Assembly: GCA_019914945.1 (NCBI GenBank) | Contig: CM034112.1 | Span: 6,332,001-6,396,000 of the forward strand | DNA from: Typha latifolia | Taxonomy: Eukaryota; Streptophyta; Magnoliopsida; Poales; Typhaceae | DNA: 64,000 bases | Reading direction: 5' to 3' | Shown here: positions 1 through 8,306 of the stretch, in pieces | How positions within the stretch are numbered: the stretch's first letter is position 1 | Layout: each line of letters opens with the position of its first letter | Program-made: the position numbers and the translations under genes | Notes under the pieces: generated by a model | Told to the model about the DNA's origin: nothing | What the model saw: only the letters and a program-made list of their open reading frames with translations | Databases searched by the model: none

Positions 1-487
1 AATCTAGCTCTTTGCAATTGTGGGAAAATATTTGCAGAATATTTTACACATATTCAAATAATATCAAACTAATTGGATAAGATCGTTAACCTCTAGATCT
101 ACAACTTTGATATTCATGACTTCTAATCTCCCTCATCTGTCGAGTCACCCCTCTTCTTTGGGATCTCAACCACTTCGTTCCCTTAATCACATTCACCATT
201 CACCTTCGTCTCCATACCAATCCATAACCTTAACATTCACTCCACCCGTCACCACCACCATCTCCCACGTTATTCCGTATTTTCGTCCCTATTGTAATTC
301 GAATCTGTGAAAGGAATAAATACAAAAGTTGTAGATCAGAAAGTTACTAATCTAATCCAATTAGTTTCATAATTTTCTTACTATAAGAGAATATCTGAAG
401 AATATTTTTTCACGGACTGCTTTCTAAAATAAATTTAGATCTTAAGGAATTATTCCGTAGCCGACCTTTTGGTATACAAACCCATCA
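1..487 (+). repeat. E1 5' LTR, partial
   Basis: Homologous to 1498-2279. It lacks about 300 bp that the 3' LTR has between its two copies of ACTTCT (near 1618 and 1919), so the loss fits a deletion between short direct repeats. It ends in CCATCA just before the primer-binding array. Confidence 0.8.
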
Positions 488-626
488 ATTTGGTATTAGA
501 GCTTATCAAATTGATATCAGAGATCATCAATTTGGTATCAGAGCTTATCAAATTGATATCAGAGCTCACCAATTTGGTATTAGAGCTTATCATTTGGTAT
601 TAGAGCTTATCATTTGGTATCAAAGT
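488..626 (+). repeat. Array of seven tRNA-iMet primer-binding-site units
   Basis: Seven copies of TGGTATCAGAGC or close variants start at 491, 512, 533, 554, 575, 595 and 615, so spacing is 21, 21, 21, 21, 20 and 20 bp. Each unit is a primer-binding site followed by an LTR-end-like TTATCA. The copies at 512 and 554 read TGATATCAGAG. Normally one such site follows a 5' LTR. Confidence 0.85.
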
Positions 627-649
627 AGACGAACCTTAGACCTCTATTA

Positions 650-1168
650 ATGGTTGAAACAAGGAAGATGGCATCAAGGAGACCTATGGAGAGCACACCG
701 ACAAGGGAAGACTCAATCCACGATGACCCTAATCGTAAGGCCGATTCCTTTCGAGCGATCACGGCAGGACCGAGTCAACCAACGTCCATGGGTGTGAATA
801 TAGGCTTGGCGGATGAACTTAGGGGCATGTTCCAAATATTGCTGCATAGAGTTGAAGCAATTCAAAAATATCATAATAATTCCAAGGAATATGTCATGAA
901 CCGATTGGGTTTGTCATCTCCTCGACGACGATTGATGCCTGACCAAGGACCACCGAGGTATACATCACCATCAGAGGAGACCTTGCTACCCACACCGACA
1001 GCTAGGAATACCAAAGCGGTCGTCAGCCATCACCAATTGCCACCCGAGCCATTGATTAAGGGCATTGAAGCTTTGAAAAATATCGAGGATCTGATACCTC
1101 GACAATCCGATCCTATGGTCATGGCTGCCCATCAAGCTAGACTCGAACGTACATTGGATTGTGGGTGA
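650..1168 (+). pseudogene. gag: E1 gag, N-terminal part only
   Basis: This open frame of 172 codons begins with a Met-Val-Glu-Thr-Arg start that is shared with the gag starts at 20256 (minus strand), 40347 and 50646. In full-length relatives gag forms the nucleocapsid shell. Here only the charged N-terminal leader, including the LADELRGMFQ-LLHRVEAIQ helix, matches the family. The capsid core and the zinc knuckle are missing, so the product could not make particles. The segment past about residue 95 has no counterpart in the other copies and may be a variable linker. The ATG lies 24 bp after the last primer-binding unit, the position expected for gag. No promoter can be assigned other than the upstream LTR. 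Confidence 0.65.
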
Positions 1169-1371
1169 GTTAAATCTTAGCCTTGGACTAATTGGTCAAG
1201 CACAAATCAACGCGCTACATTATGTTACACTTGGCCGAGCCATGGCCTCCTCCACAAGTCTTGCGCTCTTGGTCTCAGCTCGGATGTTGGTGGGAACGAT
1301 TTAGCAAATACGAAAGGTTTGGGAACCACCATGGACACCTTGAGGACAAGGTGGTCGAAAGCGTGGTGGAT
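1169..1371 (+). pseudogene. E1 pol 3' remnant and polypurine tract
   Basis: The block CCTTGAGGACAAGGT (1338-1352) sits just before the 3' LTR in every gypsy element of this window, marking the end of pol. The purine-rich stretch up to 1371 is the plus-strand primer. The rest (1169-1337) shows no recognisable domain. Confidence 0.6.
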
Positions 1372-2328
1372 TGATGCGAATCGGGTCAGATCGGATCACA
1401 TCAAAGGGAGATTAGGCTCAATGGATTAAGTCTAATTATCTTATTTGGTTATTTGGTTTAGTTAGAGTCTTAATAGGTTAGGATTTTATTTAATTAGCTA
1501 AATCCAACTCTTTGCAATTTTGGGAAAATACTTGCAGAATATTCTACACATATCCAAATAATATCAATCTAGTTGAATAAAGTCACCAACCTCCAGATCT
1601 ACAACTTTGATATTCCTGACTTCTCTAGATTCAAAATTTATCTACGACAAAATGAATAGTTAATCCGAGAAGATAATGAAGACTAATTTAGTTAGTTTGT
1701 TAGAGTTTTAACTTAGTTGTTGATTTGTTAGGAGTTGTTTAATTTAGTCGATAAGTCCCTAGGGTGAGCCTTTATATATATGTGGAGGAAACCCTAATTG
1801 GAGTATGATGATGATGCTATTGGATTATTGATTTCTTGCCTCCTATCTTCTCTCTAGACTCTCTCCCTCCTCACTCTTCACCATCCTTCCACCTCTATCG
1901 TTGGCAAGGTTTCTCTTAACTTCTAATCTCCCTTGTCTGTTGAGTCACCCCTCTTCTTTAGGATCTCGACCACTTCGTTCCCTTCATCTATATCCCTTAA
2001 TCACATCCACCATCCACCTTCATTTCCATACCCATCCATAACCCCCTAATATCCACTCCACCCGTCACCAACACCATCATCCATGTTATTCCGTGTTTTC
2101 ATCCCTGTTGCAATTCGAAAGTTATAGATTAGGAAGTTATGAATCTAATCCAATTGGTTTCGTAATTTTTTTTACTATAGGAGAATATCTGACCTATGGT
2201 TGCACGGACTACTTTCTACAATAAATTCAGATCTTAAGGAATTGTTCCATAGCCGACTTTTTGGTACAAGAATCCATCAATTTGGTATTAGAGCTTATCA
2301 AATTGGTATCAGAGCTCATCAATTTTAA
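1372..2328 (+). repeat. E1 3' LTR with two primer-binding units at its end
   Basis: The LTR proper runs TGATGCGAATC...AATCCATCA (1372-2279). Two more primer-binding units follow at 2283 and 2304. Such sites belong after a 5' LTR; finding them after a 3' LTR implies they are copied as part of the LTR end. Confidence 0.7.
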
Positions 2329-3228
2329 ATGATAAGCTCTGATACCAAATGATAAGTTACGAAACAATTTCTTAATCAATTGGGTTAGATCCATAACTTC
2401 TTGATCTACAACATTCGTATTTACGCCTTTCGCAGATTCGAACTGTAGCAGGGACGGAAACATGGAATAACGTGGGTGATGGTGGTGGTGATGGGTGGAG
2501 TGGATGTTAGGGTTATGAATGGGTATGGAGATAAAAATTGATTGTGGATGTGGTTAAGGGATGTAGACGAAGTGAATAAAGTGGTCGAGATTCCAAAGAA
2601 GAGGGGTGGCTTGACAGTTGAGGGAGATTAGAAGTTAAGAGAAACCTTAGAAGTTAAGAGAAACCTTAGAAGTTAAGAGAAACCTTGCCAACAGTAGAGA
2701 TGGAAGTATCATGAAGTGAGAGGAGGGAGATTAGAGTAGATAGATTATAGAGGCAAGAAATCAATATTCTAATAGCATCATCATCGTACTCCAATTAGGG
2801 TTTCCTCAACATATATATAAAGGCTCACCCTAGGGACTCATCAACTAAATTAAACAACTCTAACAAATCCTAACAAATCAACAACTAAGTTAAAACCTTA
2901 ACAAACTAACTAAACTACTCTTCCTTATCTTCTTGAATTAACCCTTCATTTTGTCGTAGATATATTCCGAATCTGGAGAAGTTATAAATATCAAAGTTGT
3001 AGATCTGAAGTTTAGCGACCTTATCCAACTAGTTTGATATTATTTGGATATGTGTAGAATATTCTGCAAATTTTTTCCGAAAATTATAAAGACCTGTATT
3101 TAGTTAATTAAATAAAATCATAACCTACTAAGATTCTAATTAAATCAAATAATCAAATAAAATAATTAAACTCAATCCATTGAGCTTAATCTCTATTTGA
3201 TGTGATCTAATCCGATCAGGTTCGCATC
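2329..3228 (-). repeat. Inverted E-family LTR, solo or end fragment
   Basis: Reverse complement of the E LTR. It starts with one primer-binding unit on the minus strand (2336-2347), then TGATAAGTTACG at 2350, and ends near TTCGCATC at 3228. It lacks the segment holding the GAGAATAT motif near the U5 end. With 1372-2279 it forms a long inverted repeat with a spacer of about 70 bp. Confidence 0.75.
2630..2686. repeat. Three 19-bp tandem repeats in the inverted LTR
   Basis: The unit AGAAGTTAAGAGAAACCTT occurs at 2630, 2649 and 2668. Other LTR copies have it once, so this is a local expansion. Confidence 0.9.
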
Positions 3229-4395
3229 TGTCCATTTTGTGTCTAGACATAAGGTCCAAATCCATTTCACTTGCCACGTGAGACCCATATGGATTGAAGT
3301 TGGATCCATACGAGGAAGAGCAGGTGGAACTTCAGAACTGAAATCACAATCCAATACTCTCTTAATTTGATGACAGGGTTGGAGGAGCATTCGCGTCACA
3401 TGTCACTCCACTCGGAGTTAACACATCTTGATTGGAAAGGTTGGCAGAGGGATATGATGGTACACTACTAGTAGGCACATACACCTCTTCCCTACGAACG
3501 ACTATATAGGTTCAGCCCTTAGCACGATTTCTATCCGATGATCCTATATGCCCACCAACGACATGGTTCTTGGCTCCTCAAATAGCATGCTAAACTCCGA
3601 TAGTGAATGTGAAAGACAATAGCTATACCATCCTTCTTTAAAGGCTCCTTCAAGTTTTGAACCATCAATATCAACACCACATGGCAGTCAACTTTAGGTA
3701 GCCTACCATCGGTTATAAGGTGGTGCTGATTCAAAGCTGAATCTCCTCAAGCCACAAGAGCCTTTCACTCCATTTGAAGTTCATCCTCGTCTCCACAAAG
3801 TCGAATGTGATCAGATTCAAACTCTAAAGCAATTGAATGTTAAGCACAATGTTCGTTACTCGAAGAGCCAATGAGTCAAAAGGACATGCAACATTCATTA
3901 ATGATGTACTAACGAAAACTATCCTACTTTGCATTAAATGCATTAAGACTCTGATGCGACATTCATTCCTTCCATCCTCAATGGATTGATTGACCTATCT
4001 TTTCATATAGCTTACTATTTCTTCAGCAGCACCTCAGCATTGAGAACCAATCATTTTTCCGAGATATCTTTTATTTCCAAGAGATCTTCCCAATTGTCTG
4101 CACATATATGTATTTATATAATGATGAGATAAAAGAGCGAATTGAGAAAGATCCACATAAAAAATATATGAAGAGACTCCGAGAACAAGAGTAAAGCTTG
4201 TTCCCTCCCAACCAAACTTTTCATGCCATGTTGGTTGAGATGTTTAGAGAATGGTGATTTCTCTAGACCAATCTCACAAGCCAGTCCCTAGTCCCTTACG
4301 CACCAAATGTCATATTGTGGACGGCTCTTACACTGACCACGTTATCTCAATGGGTGAGAATGGGGCCCTTTTTTGTCAGGAAGTTCTTGAGTTTG
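3229..4395 (-). pseudogene. K: degenerate gypsy-like linker and unclassified repeat
   Basis: Three parts match other places. Positions 3420-3660 match 21266-21560 inverted and encode a remnant like the segment before gypsy reverse transcriptase (an EIVPR-type motif). Positions 3640-3870 match 24780-24960, whose minus strand reads like the protease to reverse-transcriptase linker (DFVEMSMDFK). Positions 3890-4395 match 24970-25129 plus 47443-47610. All frames are broken. Positions 3229-3400 match nothing else I can see. Confidence 0.5.
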
Positions 4396-5205
4396 TGATA
4401 GGTTACGGAACGATCCCTTCAAAATTTGAATTGATTGCAAAGAGCAGTTCGTACAACTAAAATAAAATATTCACTAAATATTCTCTTATAGTCAGAAAAT
4501 TACGAAACTAAGTGGGATCAATTCGTAGCTCCCTGATCTACGTTTTTTATATGTATGCCCTTCGCAGATTCGAATTGCTACTAGGACGAAAATATGATAT
4601 AGTGTGGATAATGGTGGTGGTGACGGGTGGAGTGGATGTTAGGGTTATGGATGACAATGGAGATGAGGATGGATGGTTGACGTTGTTTAAGGGATAAAGA
4701 CGAAGGGAAAGAAGTGGTCGAGATCCAAGGAAGAGGGAGAACTCGACAGACGAGAGAGACTTGAAGTTAGGAGAGACCTTGCCAATGGTAGAGGTGGCGG
4801 GTTGGTGAAGAGAGAGGAGGAAGATTAAAGTAGAGAGAAGAAAGTAATATTCCAATAGCATAATAATTTTGGCTGCCATTTACATCTCTATAGAGGCTAG
4901 CCAACAAGCCAAAATAATAATTATTAACCCTAATTCTAGTGGAGTCCTACTAATTGTCTTCAAACGCGCCCAATCGCGTTCGAACGCACAAAAGACATTC
5001 TTTGTCGATGTGAACCTAATGCAGATGTTCGAATGTAGCATTCAAACGCGCATTTCACATTCTCTATTTTTGCGAACCTGATGCATGCGTTCGCAAAGGT
5101 GTTCGAATGTGCCCCCAACTGCGTTCATGCGCGACCAATAGAACATTTATTTTAATAAAAACAAATAAGTAATGCAATAAGAATAGACTCTAACTAGGTA
5201 TATCA
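4396..5205 (-). repeat. B1 3' LTR
   Basis: On the plus strand it reads TGATAGGTTACGG...GTATATCA (TG...CA). It carries GTTCGAACGC-type palindromes at 4960-5130. The polypurine tract and the CCTTGAGGACAAGGT block follow at 5206-5240, as expected for the 3' LTR of a minus-strand element. Confidence 0.85.
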
Positions 5206-6930
5206 TCCCACCACGCTTCCCCCACCTTGTCCTCAAGGTATAAAGTCGGGGAAATGCTCCAAGATATTCGTCTCCAACTCTTATGTCGCCTCACTAGATG
5301 GATTGCTAAGCCACTTGACTAGAACCTCCATATCTAATCTAGTACCATGACGTCATCGGTGCCTAGCAAGTACATGAATTGACTCTACGATCTTTGTCTC
5401 CTCCAATGACTCCAGCAGAACTAATCCAACGAAGACAGGATGCACTCTCGACCCCTCAAGCAGCTCCAAACGATACACAACCGGACCAATATGCTCTAAC
5501 ACCCAAAACCGATCAAAGTAACGATATGCTAACTTCTGGTTTCGCATCGGACGCAAGGTCACTTGTCGATATGATTGCACCCTCACGAATACCCAACTGT
5601 CGATGTCGAACTCCCCTCCCTATGGCTACGATCATAAACTTATTTTATGCGATTTTGAGCAAGTTTAAGATGGGAACGCAACCTACTCAATGTGGCGTCT
5701 CTATCTATCAAAGCTAAGTCCACCTCTGTTCGATCTGTAGAAGCAGCTGCATTATAAGCGCGTAATATTGGAGCCGTACGCCCATACACTACCTCGAATG
5801 GAATCATGCTAATGCTGTTGTGGTAGGCGGTGTTGTAAGACCACTCCGCCCATGATAAGAACTCCAACCATCATCTCGGCATCTTTCCAACAAAGCACCT
5901 CAAGTACTGCTCAATGCCTCGATTAACCACCTCGATTTGGCTGTCCGTCTGTGGATGGTAAGCCGAACTAAAGTTCAATCGAGTCCCTTGTAATCTGACA
6001 AATTTCATCCAAAAGTCGCTCATAAATATACGATTACGATCTGAGACAATCGTGTGTGGCATACCATGCAATCGAACATCTCTAACAAAAATTGCAGCCA
6101 CTGACTTGGCTGAAAATAGATATGACAATGTAGAAAAGTGCGCAAATTTGCTCAACCTATCAACCATCACAAAAATAACAGAATAACCTCACACTAATGG
6201 AAGACCCTCTCTGAAAACCATAGAAATGTCTTCCCAAAAGTATGGAAGGCTTCTTTGATCAGTTCAAATAATGAATCGCCTACCAATCAAATAAGGCCAC
6301 TACTTTGTCATCACATACAGAATTGCCAATATCTCTCTCTCATAGGTCGATAATTGCTAGGATTTTTGTGATAAGGCCTTACTAAGAAAGGCTATGGGAC
6401 GTCCTATTTGTATTAGTACAGCTCCTATGCCAACTTCCGACGCATCACATTCCACATTGAATTCTTTGGTGAATGGCTTCATTATCATTGCTATTTTTAG
6501 TTTTTCAAAGGCTGTAATGGCTTCATTCGTCCATCTAAAGGACTCCTTCCTTAACAAAAAAGTGAGAGGAGCAACAATCTTGCCATACCCGGCAATGAAG
6601 CGGCGATAATATCTAGTCAGCCCTAAGAATCCTCGCAATCTTGTGGTGGTAGTAGAGGTTGGCCAAGCGGTCATGCATTCTACCTTTTAAGGATTCGCCG
6701 CTACACCTTCCGCTGAGATAATGTGGCCTAAATACTCCACTTGTTGTACACCCTATAGGGACTTAGATTTCTTAATCTTCAACTGGTTTTGCTTCAACAA
6801 ATTTAGCACATCCTCCAAATGTCGCCAATGCTTCATTTCAGTCCTACTATACACCAAAATGTCGTCAAAGAATACCAAGACATACCTTCGCAGTAGAGGC
6901 CAAAAATATCATTCATGAGACATTAAAAAG
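5206..6930 (-). pseudogene. pol: B1 pol: reverse transcriptase end, RNase H, integrase core and C-terminus
   Basis: Read on the minus strand from 6930: the end of reverse transcriptase with the catalytic FFDD box intact near 6870; RNase H with VECDASEVGIGAVL (6357-6674); then integrase. The integrase core (6170-5871) keeps the IVSDR aspartate and the AYHPQTDSQIEVVNRG glutamate region. The GMTPFE-type YGRT segment lies at 5867-5640 and the C-terminal part at 5586-5353. The RNase H tail joins the integrase core directly near 6231, so the HHCC zinc domain and the tether are deleted. Stops and shifts break the frame at several places. Pol would copy RNA into DNA and insert it; this copy cannot. 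Confidence 0.8.
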
Positions 6931-6935
6931 TAGCT

Positions 6936-7822
6936 TGATACGATCTTCTCTTTGGGGCTAAGGCTTTGATACCAGCTTGATACGATCTGGCACGGAACTT
7001 TGAAATTAGATCCCAAAATATGCTGTCGTCGGATTGACGTGAGATTTTGATATGTTGTAGCCTCGTAAAGGAGATTTCCAATAAATCTAGTTATAGGTGA
7101 ATCGGAGTTGGGGATCTCGAGATATTGTTCGTTTAGTGGACGAACGTCAGGATGCTCTATTTTGGATTCGTGGATGGAGGCACGAGATCCTAGGTAATGG
7201 TGGATGGTGGTGGACCGGCGTTAATGTGGTGGCACCGGTGAAAAGTGATGGTGGAACGGTTGTGGTTGATGGAAGGATTAGGGCAAGTGTTGGATAGATT
7301 GGACGAAGGGGGAGAAGAGGGCCACCCCTAAGGGACTAGGGTGATTAGCCGGACGAGGGAGGTTAGAAGCGGCGGCGTCGCGGGGATTGAGAGAACGGGA
7401 GCGAAGAAGACGAAGGAGGCAAGGCAAAACTCAATCTCAATAATCAATGATAATTTTGGTTGCCCTACACATCCTTTTATAGGCTAACCAACAATCACAT
7501 TAACCCTAAAACACAATTTTCGCCGACCGCGTTCGAACTCGCCCGACCGCGTTCGAACGCACCGAATTAGCTCTTCTGGATTTGCGAACGCGATGCAGGC
7601 GTTCACAGTGCGTTCGAACGCACCGCGTTCACGCACAGTACATTCTCTTCTCCACGTTCACAACCCCGTTCACAAATCGCGTTCGAACTCACTCCACCCG
7701 CGTTCGAACGCGACTTACAGAAAACTTATTTTAATGGAAATTAAACACTAAAACATGAAATAAAAACACTCCTAAAGTGAATCCATGCTCGAGACGATGT
7801 CGGTGAAGTCCGAATCGTATCA
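6936..7822 (-). repeat. A1 3' LTR
   Basis: Bounded by TGATACGATC and ATCGTATCA. The first 42 bp on the plus strand (6936-6977) are an extra unit holding a degenerate primer-binding site (GCTTTGATACCA) before a second TGATACGATC at 6978. The target duplication abuts 6936, so the unit is inside the integrated LTR. Several GCGTTCGAACGC-type palindromes lie at 7528-7720. Confidence 0.92.
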
Positions 7823-7848
7823 ATCCACCGGCTTCCGCAACCTTGTCC

Positions 7849-8306
7849 TCAAGGTTTGAAGTTTGGAAAGCGATCCATGATATCTGACTCTAGCTCCCAG
7901 GTAGACTCGTCAGTAGATTTGCCCAGCCACTCAATTAGCACTTCCGTCTCTAATCTGGTCCCATGGCGCCTTCTCCTACGGTCTAATACTCGGACCGGTT
8001 CAGTGGGGCCATCCTCCTTCATTAGTTCGGGTAAGGCCGAACCCACCACCTAGTTAGGCCCTATCTGGGCCTTCAATGCTGATACATGGAAGACCGGATG
8101 TATCCTGGTTCCTTGGTAGGTCCAACCGGTAAGCTCTTTTGGACGATTCGTTGTAGCACTCGGTACGGACCGTAGTACTTGTAACCCAACTTTTGGTTCA
8201 AAATTGGTCTCAATGTGGATTGCCGATACGGTTGAGCTCGAACGAACACCAATTGATCCACCTCAAATTCTCGCTCACGTCGGCCTTTGTCATGAGTTTG
8301 CTTCAT
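7849..8306 (-). CDS. A1 integrase C-terminus and chromodomain, out of frame with the main ORF
   Basis: Two open segments continue the integrase past a frameshift: 8306-8073 (starting MKQTHDKGRR, with the VFVRAQPYRQ and GPYRVLQRI motifs of the integrase C-terminal domain) and 8049-7849. The second holds a chromodomain-like end, VLIEWLGKSTDESTWELESD, which in plant chromoviruses binds modified histones and steers insertion to heterochromatin. It ends with FPNFKP and a stop, immediately before the polypurine tract. The first break, near 8335, looks like a one-base insertion; a second one separates the two segments near 8060-8100. Whether these are mutations or sequencing errors cannot be told. 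Confidence 0.75.

Larger units (their letters stand above)
1..2328 (+). mobile_element. E1: gutted Ty3/gypsy element, 5' part cut by window edge
   Basis: Order seen: 3' part of an LTR (1-487), an array of primer-binding sites, a gag start (650-1168), a short pol-end remnant with a purine-rich tract, and a second LTR (1372 on). The interior is under 900 bp against about 4-5 kb for a full gypsy element, so capsid, protease, reverse transcriptase and integrase are essentially gone. It cannot be autonomous. Confidence 0.8.

Noticed and set aside
488..626. CRISPR-like array of evenly spaced repeats
   Set aside because: Units are contiguous tRNA primer-binding sites without unique spacers, in a plant retrotransposon leader.
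488..626. tRNA gene fragments
   Set aside because: TGGTATCAGAGC is the complement of the tRNA-iMet 3' end only; there is no cloverleaf or A/B-box pair.
4251..4460. Short frame with a possible conserved exon
   Set aside because: It runs across the K/B1 LTR junction and its match at 47500-47620 is not open in the same frame.
4547..4879. Open frame with apparent signal peptide and Ser/Thr-rich tail, with similar ones at 32558-32740, 50191-50421 and 60169-60417
   Set aside because: It lies wholly inside B/E-family LTRs and follows their repeat structure; there is no selection signal and the frame is lost in most copies.
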